Shown here in pieces: positions 35,993 through 47,940 of a DNA stretch of 64,000 nucleotides (position 1 is the first letter of the stretch; every line of letters starts with the position of its first letter). The DNA comes from Montifringilla adamsi (lineage: Eukaryota; Chordata; Aves; Passeriformes; Passeridae): the NCBI GenBank assembly GCA_017590115.1, contig JAGGNK010006515.1:576646-640645 (forward strand), read 5' to 3'. Under the pieces are notes generated by a model, which worked only from the letters and a program-made list of their open reading frames with translations, searched no databases and was not told the DNA's origin. The position numbers were made by a program, and so were the translations under genes.

Positions 35993-38900
35993 TACTGGTG
36001 TTTGTGGTCTACAGGGAAGCCAGTCCTTATGGAAGTGTTTGTATGGCTCTGACATGCCTGCGTGGAATTTGCTGTGCAGGCTTTAAACAACTGATGAGAT
36101 GGTCTGCATACTTTTATTATTTTTATAAAGAAAAGTGGGATGTCTTTTGGGGACTGCCTGGCACAGAGGCAGAACCAGCTGATACCGTGTCATGAAGTGC
36201 AAAACAGTGCTTTGAAGATTTGGGACAAAACCAGAATGAACTCATGGATTTAGCCTGGGTGATAAATCTTCCTTCAAAATAAGGCAGCCTTATGTTTGGT
36301 ACAAAAGACTGTTTATTTCTTCTATGGGGAAAAAAAAAAAAAAAAAAAAAAGGAAAAGAAATGGTGTAATCATCTAGGATTAAGTTTCCAGGGGCCCTGG
36401 TCAGATGCTAAAGCCCACATTGCCTCCTTCTCATGCTCACATTGGATCATTTGAGTAGTTTAAAACCTCTCTGGCTTCCTATGGTTTTGGGCTATGAGCT
36501 GCTGCCACTGTGCCTTGAACCTAAAGCCATTGCTAAGGACCTCGGCCATAGAAATTAAATGTCCAAGTGTTTGGCTGGTATGAACTGCCTGTTTCAACTA
36601 GGAGCCTGGCCCAGGTGTGGAAAAAAATAGGGCCTTATTCCTGTTTTCCATCTCAAGGAGGTATTGAATCCACATGGCAAATACACAACTAAGGTGCAGC
36701 TGACTTAAAGCTGCATTAAGAGTCTTTGTGGTTCGGGTGCACTGCCTTTGTTGTTCTGCCTGCTCGTGGTTAATGTTTCATCAGCCCTTTTTTACTTTAT
36801 CTGCTCGTGTAATTACCTAGGAACAGCCCCGTGTGCACTTTGGTGATGCTTCAAATTTCACACCTCGTTGGGATGGATGCTGGGGAAGCTGTCAGTGTGA
36901 GAGCCAGGCAAAGGGAAGGTGGAGAGCTGGAAGTCCTGCAGGAGCTTGTATGTGTGAGCTCTCCTGGGCTCACAGAGTGGTCTGTGCAGTCTGAGTGATA
37001 AGCAAATCCCATTTTTTCTGATGGCTCAGGCTGGATTATCTGTGCCCCAGCTGGCTGAGAGTGTGACGGGGTCAAACAGGCATCGATTGTTTCATGGCGC
37101 AAGAGCCGCTCCGCAGTCCCTGCTATCTTGTGTGGGGAGCTTCATCTGTACTCTCCCCTTGTTCCCCTGGAATAAACTCCTTTGGATGGTGAGGGGAAGG
37201 CCACGGGTAGAGCAGTTACTGAGCACTGAGTTGTGTGTCTGCTGAAAACCTTCCTGTAGCCATTCCCTGAGGTGTTTTTCTACAATCCACAGGTTTCTCC
37301 TGAGGAAAGATACACTCCAGGAGACAGGCAGGGAGGAAAAAAGGGAGCAGGGATGCTCCTCTTTCAAAGGAACACAAAATTTGTGTGGTCAGGAGACAGG
37401 TGGGAAGCCAAAGGTGAAGTGTGACCATACCTGTGGAAAGGGGCCTGTGGCCAGTCTCACTTGCTGTGTGCAAGGTGTCTGCCAGGAAAGGTCTCTCCAG
37501 GGAGGCAGGGCTTTATCTGCCTCCATGTGATGCAATTTAGGCAGGAGATGGGGCTGGATCTGCAGCAGGAGCATCTGGCACGTGCCACTGGAGCCTCCTG
37601 GAGAATGGAGAGCAGGCATGCAGGGAGCCTAGGTTGGGAAGCAGCTGGAGCAGGGCTTTGGAGAGCCCATGTTCTGCAGGTGGCTACTGAGTTCTCCTCA
37701 AATCCTGAGTGTCTGGCTGGACTGAGAGCCAGGAGAGCTTGGCAATTTCCACTGCTGAGCCAGAAGCTATCCAGAAGGAGATGACCAGACAGATTCCCAA
37801 GCACCAAACATCAAATGAAAGCAGCTGTAATATCTTTGTCTTCTCACCTGTTTGCTGGTGGGCAAACAGTGACTATTCACAGTAAAAAATTACCCTTTGT
37901 GTTCACTTACTTAACATTTTCAAGGAGTTGTGGCTAAATGGAGGTGACCTTCACTCTCAGCTCCCATGCACGGGCTCAGCTCCAAGAACTGTAGTCAAAC
38001 CATGCTGACTTTCAGCAGCTGGGACTTGGGCCCTGTGTTTAATGTCCCTTCCTCAGTGCTCATGCACTTGGTTTTCCTTGCCAAGATTATATTTGCTTTC
38101 CTTCCTCAAGGACTGCTCTAAAAATCAGACTTTAAAACAATATGTCTTTTTTCCCCTGCAGAGAACAATATGATATGCCACTGTTGAATTAATATGTCCA
38201 TGAGAAGTGAATATAATCTCCCCAGTAGATCCCCTTTCCAAAAGATTTACGATTTAATGAATTTTTTATTTCTTACCAGCCTGTAACATTTAGTTGTTTT
38301 ACACCTAGAGAGCTCTTTCCCATGGAAGCAAGTGAAGGTGGGGGGATCCCATTGTCCTAATTCCAGCTCCTTGCTTTCTTCTCTCTGTCCCCAGCCTGCC
38401 ACTTGCTGTTGATGCAGATTTCCATAGGATGGCTCCTGTCAAAACCTACCCCTGCCATGTTCACGTCTCACTGCTAATCTGAGAGTGCGCTGTGAGGACA
38501 GGAGAAGTTTTTGAATAATGTTTATGTAAAAATCAGTGTCTCTGAAAAAATCTTCTCTGCTGCCTGCTTTACTGCTCCAGGCAGGATTTCTGGCTCAGGG
38601 TTTGATGTTATCCTCCTCATGGTCACATTCTGGCACGCTCTCAAATAAATGGCAGTAATGCCTCTGACAGCAGATTAAGAAGCAGCAAATAACATCCATT
38701 GGTAACACCTTTATTTAGTGGAAAGGGTAAGATGGAAATGAACTGTGAAGGGGAAACCCATCTTCTGTAATTACTGGTTACACAGGTCATATTCCTAATT
38801 CCACCACCAATTGATTTCTCCTGAAACCTCTCATTACATTGAAAATAGCACATTGATTGCTCTGCCAGCCCTTTCCTCAGTGGATCCTGCTGGAATTGTT

Positions 38901-39007
38901 GCCATATTACTGCTTGGCTTTGGGAAAGCTTGCTGGGATTGACAGAAAATGCCCTGCCATGCAGGTGGACAAGACCTTAATCTATTCTCCTGCTGTGTCT
39001 CTCTCCT
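35993..39007. other. Intergenic, no gene seen
   Basis: Holds the A22 run. Otherwise unique-looking non-coding DNA; open frames up to 116 codons overlap each other on both strands. Confidence 0.55.
36330..36351 (+). repeat. Poly(A) run, 22 bases
   Basis: Uninterrupted A22 after ATGGGG. No retrocopy recognised upstream. Confidence 0.95.
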
Positions 39008-39145
39008 CATCCCTGGGGCTGTCCAAGGAATGCTTGGATGTGGCACTCAGTGCTCTGGGCTGGGTGACAAGGTGGGGATCAGTCACAGGTTGGACTCGAT
39101 GATTTCGGAGGCATTTTCCAACCTAAACAACTCCATGATTCTGTC
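39008..39145 (+). mobile_element. CR1 LINE, 3' terminus
   Basis: ATCCCTGGGGCTGTCCAAGG, GGATGTGGCACTCAGTGC, GGTTGGACTCGATGATTTCG and a terminal AACTCCATGATTCTGT. Confidence 0.9.
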
Positions 39146-41065
39146 TTTGGGCGGACAAAGCCAGAGAATGGTTAAAAGCCTGGGTGGCCCAGCTGAAGAG
39201 GGCCACGTGAAGCACTGTGTGCTTTGAGTTGTCTCTCTGAATCAGAGCTGCTCACCATCACTTGTCAGGAGGTGAGAGCTGACGGCAGCGTCCCCATGCC
39301 GGACAGGGCCTGGAAAACACAGATCCCTCCCGGCAGCTTTTCACAAAGCTTTCCACGTGTGCTGCCTCAAACCACAGATGCTGCAGGCCTGTGACAGCCC
39401 AAAAAGTTCAGCTTTATGCTGGAAAATCTTCCTCTTCAGTTTGGTCCTTACTGTTGTGGTGCTGAAGCTGAAAATGAAGCCTTGGAGCTGCAGCAGAGAT
39501 GGAAACCAGCCCCCGAGTGGCTTTTTGCAATAAAATTATAATATCTCATGAACCTTTGAACTAACAGGTGGGTGCTGTGGAGGAGGAAGGGAAGTCCTGA
39601 GCTGTGATTTCTCTTTTATTGCTTGGTTTAGTGGTTTAGGCTAGGCTAGGGGAAGCAGGAGCCTTGCCCTAGGATGGGCTGTGGTTGCCCTGGCAGCCTC
39701 TCTATGCAATTCTCTTCCTTCTTTCTCCACTTTTAAGAGGTCAGCTTTTTTCTGCCACAGTTTCTCTAGCACTGCCTTTCCCACCCCCTGAGCAGCTTCC
39801 TCAGCTTGGGGCACCTCTGGCTCACTCCGTCCTTGTGCAGAGGAGGACTCTGGTTTCCTGGAGCTGCCTGTGAGCACGAGAACTTTTCCTGCCCTGCAGT
39901 GGGAGGCTGCTTCTCCCTGCTCTCTTCCCCCTGCCTTCCTCATCGTACGTCTGTTCCAGACCAGACAGGATGGAGCTGGACAGGAGAGCAGCCCTGGGGC
40001 TTCCCTGAGGCTGCTGACGCTGCTGGAGGCAGGGTTTGGCATTAAATGCCCTGATTGTTCCCTGCTGCTGGGGGAAGTGAAGCTGGGCAACACCACAGCC
40101 GCTGCCTGCTGGAAACGTGCCGCTCGTTTCCTTTCTGCTGCCGTTTCAGAGGTGACTCCTGACGCAGTCATCTGTTCATTCCTTTTGTTAGCACAGGGGC
40201 TCGTTCCTCCATCCATCCATCCACCCATCCATCCATCCATCCATCCATCCATCCATCCATCCATCCATCCATCATCCCAGCGATGCAGCGAGGAACGTGA
40301 CCAGGAGAGGATACAGGGCTGGCTGTCTTGGCAGAGGGAGGAAGCGCAGGATGCTGGGCTTCCCCTTCAGACACTTCGTGGAACACAGCCTGCCTTCCTC
40401 CAGGGCTGTGCCAGGTTTTGGCGTGCCTGGGTGGGTGTTTGAGCTCCTGGCACCATTCTCTGTTTGCGTGAGGCTGCTCCCACCTCGCTCCTGTGGCACG
40501 CAAAACCTCTCTTGTGCAACTGGAGAAATGTTTTCCCTTTGTCCCATTCCGATACTTGCTGTGCAATCCAGATGCTCCCCCACCCAATACAATCTGCACT
40601 TTGCCTTCTTGGCCTTCTCTCTCATTCCCAAACCTGTGTCTTCCCAGCACTCGAAGCTGCCAACTGGAGTTTTTTACTTTTTATTTTTAATTTCTCTGTT
40701 GATTTGAGTAGGCAGGGCTGGGTGTCAGCTTCCATCTGCCTCCCAGCTGGAAAGGGAAGCCTTAAGAGAAAGGGAGGGTGCTTTCAGCCTGTGTTCCCAA
40801 ATTCAACAGGGAAAGGCTGTGAGGACTGGGAGAAATTCAGGATTTTTTCTCTCCCCTACCCCCCTTACTAACAACTTGTGCTTTTGGAGGAAAAAAAAAA
40901 AAAGAAGAACATATTGCTGTAGTTCAGACAGTTAAACAAAATATAAATGTAAACCAAAACAGTTAAATAATGATCTGGCTTTCAGTGCTGCATTTTGCCC
41001 AACACTGACATGTTGCCACAGACTCCTCCATAACAGGGTGAAAACTGCAGAGCTTTGCTTTCCTA
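39146..41065. other. Intergenic, no gene seen
   Basis: GC-richer stretch at 39.65-40.65 kb around the (ATCC)n repeat, giving long open frames on both strands (207 and 190 codons). None shows a domain, and the repeat supplies part of both. Confidence 0.55.
40208..40274. repeat. (ATCC)n microsatellite
   Basis: About 16 tetranucleotide units with one interruption (CACC, 40222-40225). It creates spurious open frames coding for repeated Met-Asp-Gly-Trp on the minus strand. Confidence 0.98.
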
Positions 41066-41440
41066 AATCATAAAATGGTTTGGGTTGGAAGGGGCCTTAA
41101 AGCTCATCCCATTCCACCCATGCCAAGGGCAGGGACACCTTCCACTATCCCAGGTTGCTCCAAGCCCCATCCAACCTGGCCTGGGACACTTCCAGGGGTC
41201 CAGGGGCAGCCACTCTGGGCACCCTGTGCCAGGGCCTGCCCACCCTCATAGGGAAGGGTTTCTTCCCAATATTCCATCTAACCCTGCCCTCTGGCAGTGG
41301 GAAGCCATTTCCCCTTATCCAAAATCCTTCTTCAGCTCTCTTGGAACCCCTTCAGGCACTGGAAGGTGCTTTAAGGTCTCCCCAGAACATTCTGTTTTCC
41401 AGGCTGAACAATCCCAGTTCTCCCAGCCTGTCTCATTTCA
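41066..41440 (-). mobile_element. CR1 LINE, 3' end fragment (antisense)
   Basis: AATCATAAAATGGTTTGGG, GGGCAGGGACACCTTCCAC, GGGCACCCTGTGCCAGGG, CTAACCCTGCCCTCTGGC, AAGGTCTCCCCAGAACATTC, ending CTGAACAATCCCAGTTCTCC. Near full for the 3' segment seen elsewhere in the window. Confidence 0.92.
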
Positions 41441-42284
41441 GTAAGTGATGGATCACCTGGACAGCTGCATCTCTGAGGAATTGCTGGCCATAGCAACTGC
41501 AATCTGCAATCACATCTCTTGGATTGGTGGCAGACACCAATTAATCATGGCAAGCAGGCAGCTGATTTGATCTGCTGATTTGATCTGAGGTTCCCAGCTC
41601 TGCTTGCTCTGTTCTACAGAGGTGGTTTTGTATCATGCAGATTTTTAATGCCTGAGCACCAAAGTAAATCTAGTTTTTGTAGCTAAAAGGGAATTGGCCC
41701 TGGCTCTTCTGTGAGGAAGATAAATAAAATGTCACCTGAAAGGAGGAACCTGGAGAGGGCAGGGAGGCTCTGCCCTGGGCAAAGTGCAGGAGAGGGCAGG
41801 TTGCCTGTGACTTCTGAACTTCCAGCAGCTTTGTGGTTCCAGGTGCTGGCTGGTATTTCTGGAGAGCTGTGGAAGACTTTGCACTTTTTGATGTTATTTT
41901 CTGGCACACCAAGTAAGGCAAAAGCACTCCACTTGCTTTTTTGGCCAAGCAATCAGAGTGCTGCTAGAGTGCCTTTAGTTTTGTTGGTTTTATTCCTCCC
42001 TAGGATTTTCAGAGCCTGATTTAGCCAAGTTCTTCAGTCCCTGCTTATTTTTGACCATAATCCTGTCGCTCTCTGACATCACTGTGTTTCAATCCCACCA
42101 GCATCCGTGGACTTGGGCAAGCACTCAGAATTCAAGCAAATGCTGAAACAGTTTGCTCACAACAGCTGTGAAGTTGGGAGGACCTCACCCAGGGAGAGTA
42201 GGGGTCAGGAAAGGAGATGAGAGACTTTACATCCCACCCTTTCCATCCGTGGGAAGGTGGGAGACTGTTCTTGTTCCCTGGCAG
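41441..42284. other. Intergenic, no gene seen
   Basis: Between two antisense CR1 copies. Contains a short direct repeat of CTGATTTGATCTG (41562 and 41575) and nothing else recognised. Confidence 0.55.
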
Positions 42285-42540
42285 CCAAACCAGAAAGGAC
42301 CCCAAAGCCCATGCAGTGTCACCTCCTGTCATGGGCCAGACACCTTCCAATATCCCACATTGCTGCAAGCCCCATCCAGCCTGGTCTGGAACACTTCCAG
42401 GGATGGGGCAGCCACAGCTTTTCTGTGCCAGGCCCTCATCACCCTTCCAGGGAAGATTTTTTTTCCCCAATATCCCATCTAAACCTACTCTTTTTCAGTT
42501 TGAAACCATTCCTCCTTGTCTTGTTAATTGCCTGTGGATA
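42285..42540 (-). mobile_element. CR1 LINE, 3' end fragment (antisense)
   Basis: AACCAGAAAGGACCCCAAAG, CCTGTCATGGGCCAGACACC, CAAGCCCCATCCAGCCTGG, CTCTTTTTCAGTTTGAAACC. More diverged, with small deletions. Confidence 0.85.
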
Positions 42541-42893
42541 TAGGACTATGTGGTTTTTTGGGAAACAAAATACATGCTTTCTGAGGACAGGTCCAAGGGC
42601 TAGACTTGAGCCCTGTATCTTCCAAAAAGTCGTGGTTCAGAGGTGTCAGCTAAGCTGCATGTCCTGGCTGGGCAGTGGCTCAGCCCTGCTGAGCTGATTT
42701 AGGAGCTGTAGGTCGGTGTGGGCTCAGGGGAGGGTTTGGGAGCCGAGCTCACCTGGTGTTTTGGGAGCAGCCAGGTGGAGACCCCTGGAAGCTGTCAGTG
42801 CCGCTGGCAGGGCTGGGCAGGGGGATGGACATCTGATCCCAGCATTTCCCTGGGACAGACAGCCTGACTGACCCCCCTTTCCCTCAGAATTAT
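42541..42893. other. Intergenic, no gene seen
   Basis: Short spacer between a CR1 copy and the minus-strand LTR; nothing recognised. Confidence 0.55.
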
Positions 42894-43212
42894 TGTAATA
42901 AAGGGATGGGACTATTTTTGGGCTAGGAACAATTTATTGCTCAGATAAACATCAGTCTCAGAGGCTGTGAGATTATAAAGGAGCAAGCAGTCAGCAATAG
43001 CTCAAGAGCAGTCACAAGTTTCTTATTTACAAGGTAATACATAACTTTCTAAACTAACAGACAGTTGTCACAGGGTTTATTTTGGTTTTCTAAGCTATCA
43101 CTTTTACTTATTTCTACTGCACTGTGGATACTTTTACCCAATGGGATATTATCATATGTACATACATATACTTCTATTGTAACTTCTAAACTCTTTACTC
43201 TATACAATGACA
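42894..43212 (-). mobile_element. Endogenous retrovirus LTR, probably partial or solo
   Basis: On the minus strand the element begins TGTCATTG at 43212 and reads through AT-rich U3-like sequence to an AATAAA near its far end (about 42927-42932). It ends at TTACA (42894), giving a near inverted repeat TGTCA/TTACA. The wording resembles passerine ERV LTRs that I recall, but I cannot name the family. The word TCCCTC occurs at the right edge (43213-43218) and also about 10 bases left of the proposed left edge, so the true boundaries or target duplication are uncertain. No internal retroviral coding sequence is visible next to it. Confidence 0.55.
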
Positions 43213-43860
43213 TCCCTCTCTTCTTCTGTATTTTACTCTTTCTTCTCCTTTTTTCTCTTTTCCCACATTTTCTTTTTCACCTTTTTTTTTCTTTTTTTCA
43301 CTTTTTCTCTCTTTGCCTCTCTTCTTCTGCTTTCTCTTTTCTCAACTTTTCTCTTTTTCCTTATTTTTCTTTTTTCCATGTTTCTTTTTTCTTCTTTCCT
43401 CTCCATTTCTCATTTCCCCTCTCTTTTTCTATTTCCCTCTTTCCCTCTCTTTTTCTTTTTCCTTTTTTTTTCTTTTTTCTCTTGTTTTTTCTCTCCTTTC
43501 CCCTCTTTTTTCTCTCCTTTTCCCTTTTTTCTCTCCTTTTCCCTCCTTTTTTCTCCTTTTTTCCTCCCTCTCTTTTTCTTTTTATTTTTCCTATTTTCTT
43601 CTGCTTTCGCTCCCCTTTGCCCTTTTCTCTCTCATTTTTCCTCTTTCTCTCTCATTTTCCTCCCTCTGATTATCTTTTTCTCCTTTATATTTTTCCTCGT
43701 TTCTTCTGCTTTTGCCCTCCTTTGCCCTCTTTTTTCTCTCCTTTTTTCCTCATTTCTTTTCCTCTCCTTCTCTCCTTTTTCCTCCCTTTATTTATCTTTC
43801 CCTCGCTTTCCCCTCTCTCTTTCTCCTCCCTTTCCCCCTCTTCCCCCCGCCTTATCTCTC
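43213..43860 (+). repeat. 650-bp polypyrimidine tract upstream of the ACKR3 promoter
   Basis: Almost pure C/T on the + strand (polypurine on the other), with T-runs and CTC/TTC words and few purines. It ends exactly where the CpG island starts and begins at the edge of an LTR. The long Phe/Ser/Leu-rich open frames across it are an artefact of the composition. Mirror-like polypurine/polypyrimidine DNA of this length can form triplex (H-DNA) structures; that it does so here is inference. Confidence 0.85.
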
Positions 43861-44450
43861 CCCCGTGCCGGTATCACCCCTCTCCCACCCCGGCTGCCCG
43901 CACCCCTCGCTCCCGTTCCCGGAGCCCCGGGCGGGGCCGTGCCGGGCTGGGCCGTGCCGATCTGGGGCCGAGCCGGGGCTGCGCTGAGCTGATCTCCGAC
44001 TCAGCCGGGGCTGGGCCGATCGCCTGTGGGGCTGGGCCGATGGGAGCCGGGCCGCCGGAGCCGCCCCCGGGAGGCGGGCTCCCTTCACGGCCGATATAAG
44101 GCGGCGGCGGCGGCGGGGCCGCGCTCACTCGCTCGGGCAGCGCTGCCGCTGGGCCCCCAGGTAAGGGCGGCACCGGGGGAGCCCCGCCGGGCTGCGGGAC
44201 CCGTGAGGGGTCACGGCGCGGCCGGCCCGGTGCTCCTGAGCGCTCGCGGCCTCCCCGCGTCCCTGTGGGCTCGCACGGGCTGGGGGGGAGCCGCTCCTGC
44301 TTGTCCCCACCGGGGTTTCCCGTGGCGGGAGGGTCTGGGGGAGCTTGGAGCGGCCGCCGCTCCCGTGTGGGTGCCCCTGCGTGCCCAGGTGCGATGCTCG
44401 GCTCCGTTCCTCGGCTCCGCTCCTTCCCCTGCGGTTGTTGTTTGTTTCTT
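43860..44450 (+). promoter_or_regulatory. ACKR3: CpG-island promoter of ACKR3
   Basis: Base composition switches abruptly from a C/T tract to very CpG-dense sequence at about 43860 and stays GC-rich into the start of intron 1. GC boxes of the Sp1 type are visible at 43929-43937 and 44073-44078. A TATA-like GATATAAGG at 44093-44101 lies about 60 bases before a consensus splice donor, which predicts a start site near 44125. A short CGG run (44101-44117) sits between them. The assignment to ACKR3 rests on position, strand and the matching acceptor before the coding region; the exact start site is inferred. Confidence 0.8.
44125..44160 (+). other. ACKR3: ACKR3 exon 1, non-coding (5' end estimated)
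   Basis: The sequence CCCCCAG|GTAAGG puts a near-perfect splice donor at 44160/44161. With a start site about 30 bases after the TATA-like box, the exon is only about 36 bases and carries no ATG. ACKR3 in other vertebrates has a non-coding first exon and an intron just before the start codon, which fits. The donor is seen directly; the 5' end is a guess and other first exons may exist. Confidence 0.65.
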
Positions 44451-47400
44451 CAGCTCGGAGCTGCCGGAGAGTTTGAATGTACCGGGCTCGCATACCCTTG
44501 CGGGTATGGGTGTCCTCTTGTGGCGGCCGCCTCCTCACGCTGGAGAGCCGGCACACGGGAAGGGTGAAGGTGTGCGGGTGACAGCCCGCCCGCCCATCCC
44601 GGCTTTTCCTGGCATGGCTCGTTTCCTTCTCCATTTGGGAAGGGCGAAGCGCAGCTTGAACACACCCCTGAGCAGTCGGGAGGCAGGTCTGAGTGCGGGC
44701 AGGAGCGGGCTGTGGGATGCTCTGGGAAGCTCCCCAAATTGCTGAGGGCTTGGACACTGCCCTGCCGTGCCGGGCTGCCCTGCTAGGCAGGGATGCCTGT
44801 GCCTGTTTGCTTTGTCACAGCCTGCAGCGGGTCTGGGCAGGAGGTGGGATGGGAAGGGTGCAATCCTCCAGGCTGCATCAGCTCCAGGGACAGCTCTGGG
44901 GGTCTGGAGCAGGACTTTGGGTCCGTCTCCTTTCCTTCTTGTCCTGTAAACTAGCAGCGACTGGACTCAGCGCATGTGCCTGCCAGGTGGAAGGGGTGAT
45001 GGCCTGCAAGAGTTTTGCAGTGTCGTGGACGCAAATTACGGTCCCAGCTTCCTTCCAGAATTTTTCGGATGCTGTGCTGTCTGCAGAGAGCGCTGAAGGG
45101 ATTTTTTTTAGGGGCACGGAGTGGTTTTATTGAGTTTGTCTGGTGGGTTCCCCCCCGTACCTCCCAGCTAATCTGGGTGGGAGTCGGAGCTCAGGTTACA
45201 GCAGCTAATCCCAGACTACAGCCCGGTTTGCGGGGCTGTAATCTGTGAGCACAGCCCTCCTCCCCGGCGGGACCTGGAGCCTGGGAGGCCGGCTCGGTTT
45301 CGGGTTTTTATTGCCGCGCTGGGGATGCGAAAGGCGCAGGCAGATGGATGCACGTGTGTGCAGCAGCCGTGCTCTCGGAGTGCAGGCGGGCTGGGAGCGG
45401 GCTGAGCATCCTTCGTGCTCCCTAACACCCCCAGGGTGGCTCTGAGCCAGCAGCTGCGATTGTGGTGGCCGTGGTGTCCCCAGCACTGGTGTGAGCCCCA
45501 GCCTCAAGGGCTCTCTGCTGCCCTGTTGCTGCCTCTCTGTCGGAATCTGACACCCGTCAGCCAGGTTTGAGTTTCTTTTCCATGAGCTATGTGCTGCAGG
45601 CTTGCTGGTGCTGGGTGGTCACAGTCCTGTCCTGAATTGGGGTCTTGGGATGTGGAGTGAGCCCGTTCCCCTTGTTTTAGACCGTGTGACTTTCCAGAGA
45701 AGCCCAGGCCCACCCATGCTACTTCTGTGGGGTGTCAGGGGGGTAGTGGGGTGTTCCTCCTGCTGTGCTCCCCTTGCTGCTCCCAAATACCAGCAGGAGC
45801 CGGTGGCCTTTGCCATGGGGCTGGAAGTTTTGTGGCTTTTAGGGGGTTTGCTTTAATTGCTGCAGAGTTTTGAGGTATAGGGACTTGGGGATGGTGCTGC
45901 TTCTCCTGTGTGTAGGAGGCTTGGAAGGTGTTTGTGCTGGGGATGCAGTGGGACCTTGGATGAGGTCTGGCGGGAGCCCCATCCCTCTGTCCCATCCCAC
46001 TTGCAGCCCTGGGATGAAGTGAACATCCAGGGGATACATCCACCCCTGCTGCCTGCAGCACCAGGGTGGAACTGGCAGCTCTGGGGGGTGGATCAGCCCC
46101 TCTGCCCTGCGTAGGGTGGATTAAATCACTGCCTGCTTTCCTGAGATGAGCACAGGGTCGACTATCCCAGGATGGAGAGCTGCCACTGGCTCAGCTCCCT
46201 CTTTAGGCAGCGTTTTAGCAAAATCCGTGCTTAATTTGGTTTGAATCTCGGCTCCGTCTTTCATCAGGCCAGCAGGATGAAAGCCACAGGGCAGATCTCC
46301 TCACAGGGCAAATTTGGGCCTGTTTGTGGAGAGATTTGATCTCCCCTGAATGTGTGCAGGGCCCCCCTCATTGTTAGTGCCACCAGCTTCCCCTCTGCTG
46401 GGACAATAGTGCCTTGAGTCCTCTCGGGTAATCTCCCCCCTTATCTCCCTTCTCTTCCGTAGCCTCTGTCCCTGACAGGCAGGAGGGTGGGAGCTTTGGG
46501 AAGAGCTCATTATGCAGATGAAGAGGTGCTGTGTCAACCAAGGTCCCTTTTTGGGGAGGGGGGGTGAGAAGAGGGTATTCAACACATCTGAGCTCTTCCC
46601 TGCTTAACCCCACTCTGTGCTCCTGGAAACCCTACCAAGAGATCCTGTGGTGGGGTCAGGGATATTTGGAGATCCCTGTTGCTCTCTGGCCACAGTGGCT
46701 TTCTCCAGGCTGGTCCGTCTCTTTCTGGGGCCGTGGTCATGGGGAAGAGCAAGGTGACCATGGTTTGGGGTGCTGGATGTGTCCATGGGTGGGCTGGGTG
46801 ACCTGATGGTCCAGCTCAGGTGAAGCCATGAGGGAACAAGGATCTATCCCTTGGGATATCACCTCTGCAGCTTTATTTTGGCACATCCCAGGCTGGATCC
46901 TGTGCTCCAAAGCTGGCCTGGCTGAAGTGTGGTGGGCACAGGGCTGTGGGTGGTACTGGGGGTCCTGTGAGGGTCCCAGGGAGGGGGGACAGCATTTTTA
47001 TGCCTCCCCAAAAGCACAAGAGCAGTTAGCAGCCTACTTAGGGTTTTGTGTGAGCCATTAAGGGCCTTTTCTTTCTGCTGGTGAGGAAGTTAACAAGTTG
47101 CTTTGTCCACTGCCTGCAGGTAGAAGAAAGCACTGAAGAGGCAGCAAAAGTATATATAGAAAAGCAAAAGGGTGGAAAGGAGGCAGTTGTGGAGCCAACC
47201 ATGATGGGGGAGTGTTTTGAAATCAAAGCACTCTTCTAAAAAGAAAACTTAAGACCAGCAGATCTATTCAGCAGTCAGACTGCAAGTTTTTCTTTCTTTT
47301 CTCAACGCTGTGTAATGGTTGTTAAATGCAGGGGATACTTTGTAAAATTCGAGGGAAGGGAGGGAGGACGGAGCAGAATTAAATTTAAGTTTGGATAGGA

Positions 47401-47913
47401 GTACAAAGCCCCTTAGTTCCTCACTTCTACTTTATGCATCTGTATGACTTGACAAGATGCTGACCAGAGCCTGTGGTAAATGTTTTACGGTACCATGTAT
47501 CAGCCAGATCAATTCTACTGTGCTTGAGGGAGTGCAGATAAAACGGCCTAAAGATTCCCCTGCTGAAAGCGATAGAAGCATCATTTATGCCGGAGGAGAC
47601 AGATTTCGTCGCCTGACATTTATTTGGCCGCGGTGTACTTTGCAGATTTCACACCCGGGGACGATAGCCAACCTGATGATGTCAGATGTGAGCTGGAGGA
47701 GAAGGAAAAATCGCACAAAATCTGGTGCTGCTCCTCTTTCGTCAAGCAGATGACTTTTGCTAAGTGTCTTGGTTGTTTTACTCCATGGAGTGCTTTAATG
47801 GCAGGTGCCTGGCAAGAGCAGGATGTCACTAAAGCGGCGCGTCCCGGTATGACACGGCAGCAGAAATAGCTCCGTAATTTACGTCATTTCTTTCAATCCT
47901 GTTTTGCCTTTAG
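44161..47913 (+). other. ACKR3: ACKR3 intron 1
   Basis: The intron runs from the GTAAGG donor to a strong acceptor: a pyrimidine-rich stretch (47887-47911) ending TTTAG at 47913. The first 300 bases belong to the CpG island, and GC-rich sequence with moderate CpG continues to about 45.4 kb. I see no CR1 or LTR copies in this 3.75 kb, unlike the flanks. The last 450 bases look unlike background and may be a conserved regulatory element (separate entry). Several open frames of 60-240 codons here lack any recognisable domain and follow the GC content. Confidence 0.75.
47480..47880. promoter_or_regulatory. Candidate intronic regulatory element
   Basis: A stretch directly before the coding exon, free of repeats, that keeps several isolated CpGs and motif-like words outside any CpG island (for example TGATGATGTCAG near 47674 and a CCGCGG at 47629). 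Retention of CpGs in otherwise AT-balanced intron is typical of conserved non-coding DNA. No alignment is available here, so this is inference only. Confidence 0.3.
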
Positions 47914-47940
47914 GTCGTTTGAGTTCCAATCCGAGCGACC

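Noticed and set aside
39641..40264. 207-codon minus-strand open frame and the 190-codon + strand frame opposite it
   Set aside because: Part of each comes from the (ATCC)n repeat; the rest has no recognisable domain, and both strands are open, as expected of GC-rich non-coding DNA.
43065..44099. 344-codon + strand open frame rich in Phe, Ser and Leu
   Set aside because: It is the translation of an LTR edge, a C/T tract and the CpG island. Low complexity, open in several frames, and no domain; the apparent membrane-protein look comes from TTT/TCT/CTT codons.
44026..44757. Open frames of 239 (+) and 210 (-) codons in early intron 1
   Set aside because: Located in the ACKR3 CpG island and intron, open on both strands, no domain.
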